Notes: generated from the letters alone by a model not told the origin. A DNA stretch of 64,000 nt from JAIYDQ01 sp034408855 (GCA_034408855.1 JAWXCK010000303.1:1-64000), one strand, 5' to 3'; counted from the stretch's first letter, positions 45,204 through 55,049 are shown. Program-made: numbers and translations.

Positions 45204-46432
45204 TCGATAATTAACTCACCATATAGATTGCCTTGACGCTCGATCGCTTTCACGATCGAAATCATATCCTCCGTTGGTACCGCCAAAAGGTTCAATGCGT
45301 CGACTAACTGTTTGAGCGTTGTTCGTTCGGCAACTTTGGTTACCTGATCGTACCCTACGCCGACAAAACCGTTCGAGCCACCGGACGATGATTTGGTCGA
45401 GATGGTGAGATTTTTATGCGAGATGGCGACGGGCGCGATGGTAACATCATCTCCGATCACCACGACCCCTTCTCGCTCACGAATGACGACACGCTTATTG
45501 TTTTTGCCAACAATCAATCGAAGTTTTAATAGTTCTGAAATGAAGGCTACCGGTCGATCGCGGTAGACATCTGGGATTTTGACTTCGATGTGCAGTTGGT
45601 CGATAGCTGTTGCCGCCTTTTCGCTGGTCATCGAAGAGCTGTTTGGCGATTGGTTCGATTTGTAGCCAGCGCTGCTGAAACCGCTTGTCGTAAACTCGTT
45701 GATAAGGTCTTCTACCTGCTGAGCCATGCCAAAGGAACTTTGGCTCGGTTCGAGAATGAGCGTGATCTGTTGATTGTTGATGTAATCGGTTCTAACAGCC
45801 GCTTCCATCTTACAGCCAGCGGCAATGTAGCCCGTTGTTGGGTAGCGGATGTTCTCGATCGTGATGGGACCTTGCGCCAGAGCATAAACGGTCGGACGAT
45901 CCGCTCTAGGTCCGAGCAAGGGCGTCATCATCAGGTTCCCGCCTTCGAGACTCTTGGCATTGATGGCGCTTATGGTACAGGCGAGTTTATCACCAGGCTG
46001 AGCACCAGCCGCGGGGACCGTTGCGGTGACAAAAACGATGGCAACGTTTTTAGCTTGCTCGATATCTTTTTCAACCAATTTTCCTTGGAGATCGGAGCCA
46101 ATTTGGCCACCCATTAACTGCATCGAACGGGCTAAGGCCCGCGTCATCGGTTTTAGCGCACCATCGCCTGACCCCTTCAAACCGACGACAAGTCCAAGAC
46201 CTTGTAAAACGTTTTCTTCTTGCCCTTTCAATCGGCAGATATCGCGAAGGGCGAACTCGGATTGAGCGAACAGCCCATGCGGACACAGAATGAAAAATAG
46301 GTTGATTACCCAAATCGCCGGCGAAATGCCTTGGCTAGATCGACGGAATCTGGCAAAGAAACGTCGCGATGCTCGATACAACATCTGGCGTTTCAAGCTG
46401 AATCTGAAATGTAACGGAATTTCCATTTGCAT
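45200..46432 (-). CDS. flgI: Flagellar P-ring protein FlgI
   Basis: 410 residues. A long basic N-terminus precedes a hydrophobic segment (about 40-57, ending GLFAQS), so the signal is unusually long; a later start is possible but no other ATG gives a better signal. The mature part has the FlgI hallmarks DICRLKGQEENVLQGLGLVVGLKGSGDG in two blocks, GDKLACTISAINAKSLEGG, LEPSQSS, and VVIGDDVTIAPVAISH. It forms the periplasmic ring around the flagellar rod. Translated before flgJ. Transcribed divergently from the peptidase gene. Confidence 0.9.
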   Translation of the reverse strand: MQMEIPLHFRFSLKRQMLYRASRRFFARFRRSSQGISPAIWVINLFFILCPHGLFAQSEFALRDICRLKGQEENVLQGLGLVVGLKGSGDGALKPMTRALARSMQLMGGQIGSDLQGKLVEKDIEQAKNVAIVFVTATVPAAGAQPGDKLACTISAINAKSLEGGNLMMTPLLGPRADRPTVYALAQGPITIENIRYPTTGYIAAGCKMEAAVRTDYINNQQITLILEPSQSSFGMAQQVEDLINEFTTSGFSSAGYKSNQSPNSSSMTSEKAATAIDQLHIEVKIPDVYRDRPVAFISELLKLRLIVGKNNKRVVIREREGVVVIGDDVTIAPVAISHKNLTISTKSSSGGSNGFVGVGYDQVTKVAERTTLKQLVDALNLLAVPTEDMISIVKAIERQGNLYGELIIE

Positions 46433-46564
46433 GTAAGATATTTTTTCAATCGACGTCTACCGCACTTTCGAACAAGATGCAACGATGCTTTTACAGGCTG
46501 TTGGCTTGAAGGGCCATAGCATTCCTGGCGAAGCCTATTGGAGGCGAAAGCGGTTTGCTCACGG

Positions 46565-46591
46565 TTCACCGTCTGAAGGCGGAACTACAAA
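46565..46591. repeat. Dispersed GCCTGAAGGCGG repeat, single copy
   Basis: CCGTCTGAAGGCGGAACTAC is close to the units at 31067 and 58012. It lies in the divergent gap 46433-46650 between flgI and the peptidase gene, which holds nothing else recognised. Confidence 0.6.
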
Positions 46592-46650
46592 CTTAATGCG
46601 ATGTTAAGATGTTGTTGTCTCTAAAGGCTTGGATTTTAATGGGATAGTAC

Positions 46651-47598
46651 ATGATGTCTGCATTAGTCGCGTCAGCACAACCTATTGCTAGCTCGAAATG
46701 GGCCATCGCACTCCATGGTGGGGCTGGCGGTAGTTTGGCAAAAATGGGTGAGGAAGCGAAGCAGCTTCACAGGGATAGTTTGGCCTGCGCTTTGGAGATT
46801 GGGAAAAAAATTCTAGCTAATGGCGGATCGGCGCTCGACGCCGTTGAAGCAGTCGTTCGAGCGCTTGAAGACGACGCGCACTTTAATGCTGGCCGGGGTT
46901 CGGTGCTGACCGAATCGGGTAATGCCGAACTCGATGCGTCGATCATGGACGGCAGCACCAAAAGTTGTGGTGCCGTCGCGAACGTGACGAACGTCAAGAA
47001 CCCGATCACGCTTGCTCGAAGAGTTATGACCGAGACCAAACACGTTCTGTTGGCGGGGAAAGGCGCCGAGGACTTTGCCGCGACTCAGAATTTGCCGTTA
47101 GTAGAACAAGCGTATTTTATTAGCGGGCATCGCGATCCATTGACTTCGTCGATCGCGATCCGCGAGCCAACGGGCGATGATTCGCACTACGGCACGGTGG
47201 GCTGTGTCGCTCTAGACCAAAAGGGAAACTTAGCTGCGGGGACGAGCACCGGTGGCACGACCAAAAAAATGCCAGGCCGAGTGGGCGATTCACCGATCAT
47301 CGGGGCCGGAACGTATGCTTCGAATGATACGTGCGCGGTCTCAGGGACTGGGATTGGCGAAGAGTATATTCGACATGCGGTCGCTTACGACATTGTTGCA
47401 CAAATGCGTTACGCCAATCGCTCGTTGGAAGCTGCGGCGACCGAGATTATCGAGAATCGCTTGAAGCCTGATACGGGCGGATTGATTGCTCTATCGAACG
47501 ACGGCACGATTGTCATGCAACATAATACCGAGGGAATGGCTTGCGGAGCGGCCGACAGCCAGGGGCGTTTCGAAACGTTTTTGAAGATCGAAAAATAA
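46651..47598 (+). CDS. Isoaspartyl peptidase/L-asparaginase, Ntn-hydrolase type
   Basis: 315 residues, plant-type asparaginase family. Recognisable are IALHGGAGG near the N-terminus, FNAGRGSVLT, the cleavage-nucleophile site Y-G-T182-V-G, and STGGTTKKMPGRVGDSPIIGAGTYA. The precursor is expected to cleave itself before T182 into two subunits. The enzyme degrades isoaspartyl peptides or asparagine. No convincing signal peptide is present, so it is probably cytoplasmic. Two ATGs (46651, 46654) are possible. It converges with the kinase gene. Confidence 0.9.
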   Translation: MMSALVASAQPIASSKWAIALHGGAGGSLAKMGEEAKQLHRDSLACALEIGKKILANGGSALDAVEAVVRALEDDAHFNAGRGSVLTESGNAELDASIMDGSTKSCGAVANVTNVKNPITLARRVMTETKHVLLAGKGAEDFAATQNLPLVEQAYFISGHRDPLTSSIAIREPTGDDSHYGTVGCVALDQKGNLAAGTSTGGTTKKMPGRVGDSPIIGAGTYASNDTCAVSGTGIGEEYIRHAVAYDIVAQMRYANRSLEAAATEIIENRLKPDTGGLIALSNDGTIVMQHNTEGMACGAADSQGRFETFLKIEK

Positions 47599-47660
47599 GA
47601 GATTTCTCGCTGAACGCCACTCTTTCGCGTTCGCAAACAATACAGGATGGGGCCTTGGAA

Positions 47661-50600
47661 TTACTTTTCGATTTTGGCGAAACCAGGGATTAACATCGAT
47701 GCCATACGATCGCTATTGGCAATCGTATGTTCGGCCCATCGAGTGTTGCTTGCACTCTGATCGACGCCTTGAAGCTTCGACAGATGATGGATCGCCGCGG
47801 TTTGGAAAAGCCCCATTCTTGCTTTGTCGAGCAGCGGGATTGCAAGTCGCAATTTTTCGAGGGCTTGCTTTGATTTCATTTCGATCTGATCGCAACCCGC
47901 GTCGAAAACCATCGCCAAGGCAGTGCCCCACGGAGCATGTTCGCTTCGAATCAATTTAATTTCGTGCCTGGCCCGTGATAACAATTTTATTGAATCGACA
48001 TTCTGTTCGGCGGCAGCCATCATCGCCCGCAACGCCACTTGTCGATGATCGATTCGTACTTGCTGCACAAAAGATAAAAATTCGCGTCGGTAGTTTTGCC
48101 ACTGACCATCGATGGTTGCCAACGCATCCATCGAACGACCTTCATAAAGAAAGGTGTAGGTCCTGGCCAGGATATAGTTGTGGTTTTGGACGAAGAAACC
48201 GCGGTCAGATAATTTGTCGCGATCTTCGTCGAGTCGTCGATGTGATTCGCTCGGACAATCTCGGGCCAATTCGATATGCGCCATCACTTGCGTTCCATAA
48301 TTGAGCATCGCAAAAAGATCATTCGAATCTTTCGCGACTCGCAAGAGATCGGGTTGTCGGTGAGACAATTCGACAATGTTACCTTGATACTGAAGCGACC
48401 ACAGGGCACATGTTTGAGCGGTTGTTAATTCCCAAGTTGCCCCATGACAACTTTCATCTTCTAGCCACAAGATCGCGGCGTCGCAACTTTTCAGGGCCGA
48501 AGACCATTGGCCGCGCAGCAAAGCCGCCACACCACGGGCAATCGACTGCATCGCGCGAACATAGGGTTCGCGTCGAGTCGTAGCCATTTCGCGACTGGCG
48601 ATCAGTACTCGACGTGTGGCTTTCCGGCTCTTGCTTCCTGCAATTGCAATCTGTCCCATATAGGCGGCCAGATCGCGTGGAACGGTGGTTGTGGAATGAG
48701 CTCGCAGGGATCGACAGAGTGTTTCGGCGATATAAAACGAACCGCGAAGCGGGTCGACCAAACTTAGCCCGGCTGCCGCCGACCAACAGACTTCGATTTT
48801 GGCTTCCGTGTCGGAAGTTGGTTTGCGATCGCTATTGAACGACTTCAAACGCAAGCCGCGAAGTCGAAGGTAGGCATTGCGAACCAATAGTCCGATCACG
48901 GTCATCGTTCGATTCTTGGGCCATGGCAATCGGTATCGATCAAGCAAGTTTCGAAGCGAGTCGATACCCTCGGTTACGTGCCCACTGGTCAAATATCGGA
49001 GCGATGCGAGCTGCTGAAGACGCAGGCGTTCGTCCGAATCGGCAAGCGAAGCTGCCGCGAGGTATTCTTTGGCGGCTTCCGATGATCGAGAGGCATTGGC
49101 CAACGCATCTGCTAAACCCGTTCGAAGGCTTAGCTCACGAGCTGGATTCAATTGAAGCAAGTCAAGTGCGAACTGGTAGTACTCTGCCGCTCGACGGAAT
49201 GCAAACGTTGAAACGGCGATCGAGGCCGCCGATTCATAGCACTCGCCAGCCCTTGCTCTTTCGCCGCCTCGACGGTAAAGATCGGCTAAGAATTCAATGG
49301 GGCTATCATCCTTGCCGCGATCCATTTGATGGGCAAGCGACAAGCAGTGTTCGGCGAGCCGATTTTGAGAAAGTCCATCGAGCACCGTCTCTCGGATCTT
49401 ATCGTGAAAAGTCTCGATATGTTGCAGGTCGCCAAGCCGACGAATCAATTTTTTGATGCGTAGCGAACGGATGATGCCAATCGACGGCGAATCGAGAGAA
49501 GCAATCATTTCCAAATCACGCTCTTCGACTGGACGCCCGGCGGCGGCCAGCACTTCAATTGCCTTGCGTTCGTGAGTCTCTAGCGAATCGATTCGGTTCT
49601 CGATCACGCTTTTTAATGTCCAATGCGATTTCTCGATCGTCGATGCGTTTCCGCTTTTGCGGTGTTGAACTAAATGCTCGACAAGCATTCGAATAAAAAG
49701 TGGATCGCCTTGCGATTCTTCGGCAATACGACCAGCAGTGTCGCTGCTCGTGATTCCATAGCCGGTCAAAAGCGATGAACTAAGCAGGAGCGATTCTTCG
49801 CGACTTAATCGGTCTATCGAGAGTTCCACCTGCTCTGTCAACTCATTCTGCTCGGCAAGCGGAAGGTTGAGTCGTCGAACCAATTTCAGACAGGTGTTAA
49901 TTTCGGCATCTTCACTCCGATAGGTTGCAAGGAATATTAGATTTGGAGCCTCATTGGCTCGCAGCAATTCGCGGAATATCGCAGCCGTATCGATGTCGCC
50001 TTGCTGTAGGTCATCGATATAGATGACGATCGCCACGTATCGGGCTAAACGAGAAAGCAATTCTCGGAGAGCTAATATCCCTTTTTGTTTTTGTTCGCGA
50101 GGGTCACCGAGGCGATTGGTCGCCCGCAAATGTTGTCCGGCCCGATGGGCGACATCGGAAAGAACCGGAAATAGTTGGCAAAGCAGCTCGATGTCCAGCG
50201 GTAGCACTCGCTCGACATCTCCCTTTGGCAGTCCTCTGAGATACGTTGCGAGTGCATCGACTACGCTATCAAAGCCTCGATAGGCGACGGATTCGTTTTC
50301 GTAGCATCGCCCCCGCAATACTACAATGGGAGCTTGTCGACGCAGTATCGATAAAAAATGATCGATTAACGCTGATTTGCCGACACCGCTGAATCCGGAA
50401 ACAAGGACAACGCGCGTCGCGCCTTCGAGAACATCGCGACATGCTTGATGCAAAATATTTAGCTCATTCTCTCGTCCGATCCAAACCGAGGAATCCAACG
50501 ACGTCTTTTCATTTGCTCGAAGAATTGAAAGGATGTTTTCGGCTTTCGGCCGATCGATTGGATTAGGTTGAAGCAATTGGCAGCAAAGATCGTTGAGATC

Positions 50601-51416
50601 CTGAGGGATGCTGCTCACGACGTCGTGAGGGCTTGGCCTATTGACCTGCATTTTTTGCCGCAAAAGATCGTCAAAACTTCGAGCTTGAAAAAGGCGTTCG
50701 CCGGTTAATAACTCGAAGAGCATGACGCCGACTGAATACCAATCGCAAGCCGGTGTAATCGACTCACCTCTGGCTTGTTCGGGTGCCATATAGTAAGGCG
50801 TTCCCGCCAGGATTTTTTGGCTATTGCGATATTTCGAATGGTCGGTGACAACGGCCAAGCCTAAATCGAGAATGACGACGCGACCCTCATGCGTCACCAG
50901 GACATTGGACGGCTTGATGTCGCGATGAATCAGTCCAGCACCATGCAGCGCGGCCAGTCCGTCTGCAAACTGACTCAAGGCCCGGCGCAATCGATCTTCG
51001 TTGTAAGGTAAGTTCGGCGAGGCCGCCATGCTCTCGAAACTCGACTGAACGTACTCATTGAACGCCAGACCTCGGACGATTTCCATCGTAAAGAACGGAA
51101 TTCGATCGGTCGTATCGAGTTCGCCAAGCTGAACTAGATTGGGATGGGCAAGATCTGCGACTACACGAAACTCAGCCTTTAATTGCGAAAGTGCGTCTGC
51201 CGAACTGGATTGCAAAGTTTTTAAAGCTACGCGAGAACCACCCTGAATCGGCTCCGCTTCGTAAACGATCCCCATCCCGCCTCGACCCAATTGCCCTAAT
51301 AAGCGATACTGCCCAAGCGAACCAAAGGATGGATTGTTGTCTATCAATTCTGTCGCATAGAGATCGACCGGCGACGAATCGTCGCTTAGTTTTTCGGTTC
51401 GATCTTCAGGTATCAT
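47661..51416 (-). CDS. Large Ser/Thr kinase with AAA ATPase and TPR-like C-terminus
   Basis: 1251 residues. A kinase domain (about 30-300) has GRGGMG, VALKTL, HRDIKPSN with D166 and a DLG motif. An AAA_16-like ATPase follows, with P-loop GFSGVGKS (K347) and a Walker B IYIDDL; GREDNL-like 'IGRENELN' precedes it. The C-terminal 550 residues are all helical, TPR-like. This is the PknK-like/LuxR-free layout of bacterial multidomain signalling ATPases; no DNA-binding or membrane domain is visible. It could control transcription or metabolism through protein contacts. It is divergent from the glycosyltransferase gene (156-base gap). Confidence 0.85.
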   Translation of the reverse strand: MIPEDRTEKLSDDSSPVDLYATELIDNNPSFGSLGQYRLLGQLGRGGMGIVYEAEPIQGGSRVALKTLQSSSADALSQLKAEFRVVADLAHPNLVQLGELDTTDRIPFFTMEIVRGLAFNEYVQSSFESMAASPNLPYNEDRLRRALSQFADGLAALHGAGLIHRDIKPSNVLVTHEGRVVILDLGLAVVTDHSKYRNSQKILAGTPYYMAPEQARGESITPACDWYSVGVMLFELLTGERLFQARSFDDLLRQKMQVNRPSPHDVVSSIPQDLNDLCCQLLQPNPIDRPKAENILSILRANEKTSLDSSVWIGRENELNILHQACRDVLEGATRVVLVSGFSGVGKSALIDHFLSILRRQAPIVVLRGRCYENESVAYRGFDSVVDALATYLRGLPKGDVERVLPLDIELLCQLFPVLSDVAHRAGQHLRATNRLGDPREQKQKGILALRELLSRLARYVAIVIYIDDLQQGDIDTAAIFRELLRANEAPNLIFLATYRSEDAEINTCLKLVRRLNLPLAEQNELTEQVELSIDRLSREESLLLSSSLLTGYGITSSDTAGRIAEESQGDPLFIRMLVEHLVQHRKSGNASTIEKSHWTLKSVIENRIDSLETHERKAIEVLAAAGRPVEERDLEMIASLDSPSIGIIRSLRIKKLIRRLGDLQHIETFHDKIRETVLDGLSQNRLAEHCLSLAHQMDRGKDDSPIEFLADLYRRGGERARAGECYESAASIAVSTFAFRRAAEYYQFALDLLQLNPARELSLRTGLADALANASRSSEAAKEYLAAASLADSDERLRLQQLASLRYLTSGHVTEGIDSLRNLLDRYRLPWPKNRTMTVIGLLVRNAYLRLRGLRLKSFNSDRKPTSDTEAKIEVCWSAAAGLSLVDPLRGSFYIAETLCRSLRAHSTTTVPRDLAAYMGQIAIAGSKSRKATRRVLIASREMATTRREPYVRAMQSIARGVAALLRGQWSSALKSCDAAILWLEDESCHGATWELTTAQTCALWSLQYQGNIVELSHRQPDLLRVAKDSNDLFAMLNYGTQVMAHIELARDCPSESHRRLDEDRDKLSDRGFFVQNHNYILARTYTFLYEGRSMDALATIDGQWQNYRREFLSFVQQVRIDHRQVALRAMMAAAEQNVDSIKLLSRARHEIKLIRSEHAPWGTALAMVFDAGCDQIEMKSKQALEKLRLAIPLLDKARMGLFQTAAIHHLSKLQGVDQSASNTRWAEHTIANSDRMASMLIPGFAKIEK

Positions 51417-51463
51417 GTGCTAGTGCAGACCTAGGAAGGGCCGGCGGAGCCAATCTGTTTTCC

Positions 51464-51493
51464 ATCACAGGCACGCCGCGAATTGCCTGTGAT
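51464..51493. promoter_or_regulatory. Perfect inverted repeat in a divergent promoter region
   Basis: ATCACAGGCA (51464-51473) and TGCCTGTGAT (51484-51493) are exact 10-bp inverted repeats with a 10-base spacer, one helical turn apart centre to centre for each arm. They lie between the kinase-ATPase gene (left) and the glycosyltransferase gene (right), a typical place for an operator of a dimeric regulator. TATAGGATATAG follows directly and may contain a -10 box. Confidence 0.5.
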
Positions 51494-51572
51494 GTATAGG
51501 ATATAGTTTTCCAGAAATGGCGTTAGGTCCCAACCGAGCATGGATTGGCCAACCCTCATCGGAAGATAACCG

Positions 51573-52727
51573 TTGAAACTTAAGATTCTCATCGTCACCA
51601 ATTTATTTCCGCCTCAGGTCTTGGGCGGCTACGAACGCTCTATTGCCGATTTCGCGCATTTGCTTCATGAGCGGGGCCATCAAGTCTTGGTTTTAACAAG
51701 CAACACACCGTTCTTTTCAGACAGCCGAATGGAACCGCCGACTGAATTGGAAGTGCGGCGCTGCTTGCTTTTAGGCGGAGAGTGGCATTTGGGACGCGCT
51801 GCGGAATGGTTTTCGATTGAAGAGGTGGAAAAGATCGATGCCCAGAACCTGCAAATGCTCGCCGATTGCTTGGGAAGTTTTGAGCCGAACGTGTGTTTGG
51901 CGGGAAACATGGATCTGATGCCTGTCTGCATTTTAGAATATATCTTGGCGAATCAGACTCCGATTGCTCACTATGTGATGAACGCAATGCCAGGCTACCT
52001 TCCCAACCTCGCGCCGCGCAGTCCGCTCTATCGATACATTGCTTGTAGCCATTGGGTCCAACAATCGCTATTCGATAAGGGATTTCCTGCTGAAACGATT
52101 GCGACGGTTTATCCTGGCGCAGCGGTAGAAGCTTTCTTTCAACCGCAATTGCCGCCCAGAGATCAGTTGAGAATTGCCTATTCCAGTCTGCTCATGAAAT
52201 ACAAAGGGGCAGACGTGCTTATCGAAGCCCTTTGTATGCTGCGCTCGGCTGGTATAAGATTTACTGCGTCGCTGGCCGGCGGTACTTTAGATCCCGTATT
52301 TCTCGGTGGACTGAAGGAATTGGTTGTGGCAAATGGTTTGACCGATTGTGTCTCGTTTCTTGGAATTCTGACTCGCGACGAGATTGTTCAGATGTACAAG
52401 CGACACAACGTTCTGGTATTTCCGTCACGATTCGACGAACCCTTTGGAATAAGTCAAATCGAGGCTATGGCAGCCGGTTTAACGCTGGTGACAAGCGGCA
52501 CAGGTGGGGCACGAGAAATTGTGGAGCATGGTCAAAATGGAATTGTATTTGAATCGGGGAATGCTTCCGATTTGGCAAACATGCTTGCTTTATTGATCGA
52601 GCACCCGTTAGAATGGGAACAGATAACTCGTCAGGGGCAACAAAATGCAATGCAGCGATTTAGCCAAACTCGCGCAGTAGAGTCGCTCGAAAACCTATTG
52701 TTCAAGGTTGCATGCCTAAAAACATGA
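51573..52727 (+). CDS. Family 4 type glycosyltransferase
   Basis: 384 residues from a TTG start with GGAAG 7 bases upstream. The N-terminal Rossmann-like domain opens LIVTNLFPPQVLGGYERS, the acceptor-side loop of GT4 enzymes. The C-terminal domain has RFDEPFGISQIEAMAAG, the E-x7-E nucleotide-sugar site, and GGAREIVEHGQNGIV. No membrane segment. The sugar donor and acceptor are unknown; no polysaccharide cluster surrounds it. Confidence 0.88.
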   Translation: MKLKILIVTNLFPPQVLGGYERSIADFAHLLHERGHQVLVLTSNTPFFSDSRMEPPTELEVRRCLLLGGEWHLGRAAEWFSIEEVEKIDAQNLQMLADCLGSFEPNVCLAGNMDLMPVCILEYILANQTPIAHYVMNAMPGYLPNLAPRSPLYRYIACSHWVQQSLFDKGFPAETIATVYPGAAVEAFFQPQLPPRDQLRIAYSSLLMKYKGADVLIEALCMLRSAGIRFTASLAGGTLDPVFLGGLKELVVANGLTDCVSFLGILTRDEIVQMYKRHNVLVFPSRFDEPFGISQIEAMAAGLTLVTSGTGGAREIVEHGQNGIVFESGNASDLANMLALLIEHPLEWEQITRQGQQNAMQRFSQTRAVESLENLLFKVACLKT

Positions 52728-52831
52728 TTTAATTCCGGAACGAATTTGGGCGGAAGACCAGAAAATCGGATATCATCAAGAGACGCTGTGCCATTTTGCA
52801 GTCACCCGATCCTCAATCAGGAGTCTCGCTT

Positions 52832-53719
52832 ATGTTTTTGAATGCACTTCGAAGCGTACCACCGGTTGCCCGTGAACTGATGGCTCGCCGGCTCAATACA
52901 ACGGCCCCTGGCATTAGCGCTTCGGATGGACTGCGTAGCCTCCTCAAACAGAATCATTCCGGAATGCCGGTGGTAGATGAAGCTGGGCGCTATCTCGGTG
53001 TGTTCTCGGAAAAGTGTTGTTTGCGTGCCCTACGGGATACGCCTACTTTAAGTCGTTGGGAGAATTTGCCAATCTGCGACACTGCGGCCATGGTAACGAA
53101 GCTTTTTTGTTTGACGCCTGAGGAAGACGCGATCAATGCCATCGGTGGTTTGATGAAACACAAAGTCTCTGGAGCTCCGGTAACGGACCCGGATCATACT
53201 TTCCGAGGAATTTTTTCGGAGAAGACAAGTATGCGTGTTTTGATCGGTGCAGCCTATGATTCGCTACCGTCTACCACCGTCAGCGCATTCATGGATTGTG
53301 ATCGAAGTCGTTTAATAGATGAGAAAACGCCGCTGGCGAAGATTGCGCAAACTTTTATTGAAACGCCGTTCCGTCGACTCCCCGTCGTGCGCAACGACCT
53401 CGTTGTCGGGATGGTCAATCGAGGGAACCTCTTGCGAGCCAACGTCGATATGCCGAATGCGTCGGTGGCTGACTATATGGATACGGAGGCACGTACCGTT
53501 ACCGAAAACGACGATCTGCTAACGCTGGCAGAAATTTTTCTCAATACGCCTTACCGACGTCTCCCAGTCGTCGAGAATGGCAAGTTGGTTGGTCAAGTTA
53601 GCCGACGCGATGTGTTGAACTGTGCCTACCATTTGATGGACCCACCCAAAGAGCTCCCGGATCGTTTTTTGTATATCAGTGCCGTGGATCAAGGCGGATC
53701 CCAACGCGTCAATGGCTAG
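52832..53719 (+). CDS. Four-CBS-domain protein
   Basis: 295 residues from ATG 52832, chosen for AGGAG 8 bases upstream; the frame is open from 52796. It contains four CBS motifs in two pairs: GMPVVDEAGRYLGVFSEK, SGAPVTDPDHTFRGIFSEK, FRRLPVVRNDLVVGMVNRGN and YRRLPVVENGKLVGQVSRRD. The first two and last two probably each form a Bateman module binding adenine nucleotides. There is no attached enzyme or channel. Presumably a cytoplasmic energy or nucleotide sensor acting on a partner; target unknown. Confidence 0.85.
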   Translation: MFLNALRSVPPVARELMARRLNTTAPGISASDGLRSLLKQNHSGMPVVDEAGRYLGVFSEKCCLRALRDTPTLSRWENLPICDTAAMVTKLFCLTPEEDAINAIGGLMKHKVSGAPVTDPDHTFRGIFSEKTSMRVLIGAAYDSLPSTTVSAFMDCDRSRLIDEKTPLAKIAQTFIETPFRRLPVVRNDLVVGMVNRGNLLRANVDMPNASVADYMDTEARTVTENDDLLTLAEIFLNTPYRRLPVVENGKLVGQVSRRDVLNCAYHLMDPPKELPDRFLYISAVDQGGSQRVNG

Positions 53720-53807
53720 CGACTCCCAATTTAGAAAAACCCGAAGTTGTTTTTGACCCGTTCCTAAGCAATAGTCCATTGCTCTACTTCGTAAGCAATC
53801 GCAACAT

Positions 53808-55049
53808 TCAGAACGGATCAGCCGGTGGAGTTGGGCCTTCAGAACCCAATCGATACGGTTCGTATTGAATGACGAAAGTCATTTCGCCGACGGTGAGTTT
53901 CGCACCTGGCGAAAGGCGACTATTCACGAGTTTTGCGGAATTCACTCGGATACCGTTGCGGCTTTCCATGTCGCGGACGAACCACCATCCTTCGTGCAAA
54001 TAGAGAATGCAATGATGCGACGAGATGAGATGGTTGACCAATGGAATGTCGCAACTTGTGTCCCTTCCTATAATGAGACGCTTTTTGGTTAACTTGATTG
54101 TCTTGCTTCCATCTTCAGCTTCGAGCGTCCCAAATGACGTATCGACTTTCGCTACCTCGGGCTCGGCTTTTTTCTTCACGGCGCTCTTCACCAACGTAAC
54201 TCGGTTACCCGCCTGGCTATAATTTACGCGGTCCATGAAAGCCCACATCAAGATCAGGCCTCTTCCCATGCGCTGTCCCGAGAGCGAAAGGCCCATCTTC
54301 GAATTTTCTTTGACGTCGAACCCCTTTCCTTCGTCGGCGACAACGATCTTCAGTTCTTCCTCATTCAATTCCAATTGAACTTTGATGTGACGATTTTTAT
54401 ACGGCTCATTCTTAATACGTTTCTGCGTCTCCGCGAATTGCTCGTCAGTCGAGACGCTATAGGGGATTTCGAGATTGCCGCGAAAGAGTGCGTTCCGAAG
54501 CGCCGCATCGACTGCGGTTCCGACTTGAACCATACCCGTCGAATGCGTAACGCCTATTCGCTGCGCCAGTTTTTGTGCCAACCCAACGACTTCTGGCAAA
54601 ACAGATGGGTCGTTGATTAGGCTAAGCTGTATGTCGACACGGTTGGAACAGGTAGTGATGCGATCGATATCAAACCGAGTTCGCGACATCGACACGACGT
54701 TCTGTACCGTGCCAATTAACATCTCGGAAGCCAAGTCTTTGGCGACGTAACCGGCCGCACCATCGCGAAGAGCTCTGGTTGCCATTGCTTCGCTTCCAGC
54801 TCCCGTCAAGAGGATTACGGGAATATCTGGATGACGTTGCTTCATCTCCTGAACCAACTCGAGTCCGCTCATTTCCGGCATGTGCATGTCGGTAACCACC
54901 ACGTCAAACTTTTTGCTCTGTAGCAACGACAATGCTTCGCGAGCATCGGGTATAGTTCGGACTTCGTTTTCGGCTTCTTCTTCCATGACCCGCTGGAAGA
55001 GCAGTCGATGGGTGGGAGAGTCATCAACCAAAAGAATTCGTGTCGTCAT
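53808..55049 (-). CDS. Receiver-ATPase-FHA three-domain regulator
   Basis: 413 residues. A response-regulator receiver (1-120) has D9-D10, phosphoacceptor D54 in VVVTDMHMP, T82 and K104, all conserved. A middle domain (about 135-290) resembles an anti-sigma/HATPase_c-type domain, with DAALRNALFRGN (N-box) and VVADEGKGFDV (G1-like), and GRGLILMWAFMD (G2-like). A C-terminal FHA domain (about 315-405) has IGRDTSCDIPL, SSHHCILYL and SRNGIRVN, the phosphothreonine-binding core. No His-kinase dimerisation helix is present. The combination links two-component input with Ser/Thr-kinase signalling. Confidence 0.88.
   Translation of the reverse strand: MTTRILLVDDSPTHRLLFQRVMEEEAENEVRTIPDAREALSLLQSKKFDVVVTDMHMPEMSGLELVQEMKQRHPDIPVILLTGAGSEAMATRALRDGAAGYVAKDLASEMLIGTVQNVVSMSRTRFDIDRITTCSNRVDIQLSLINDPSVLPEVVGLAQKLAQRIGVTHSTGMVQVGTAVDAALRNALFRGNLEIPYSVSTDEQFAETQKRIKNEPYKNRHIKVQLELNEEELKIVVADEGKGFDVKENSKMGLSLSGQRMGRGLILMWAFMDRVNYSQAGNRVTLVKSAVKKKAEPEVAKVDTSFGTLEAEDGSKTIKLTKKRLIIGRDTSCDIPLVNHLISSHHCILYLHEGWWFVRDMESRNGIRVNSAKLVNSRLSPGAKLTVGEMTFVIQYEPYRLGSEGPTPPADPF

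Noticed and set aside
47612..47632. GAACGC/GCGTTC inverted repeat between the peptidase and kinase-ATPase genes
   Set aside because: The stem is only 6 bp with a 9-base loop and no T-run, so it is too weak to call a terminator.
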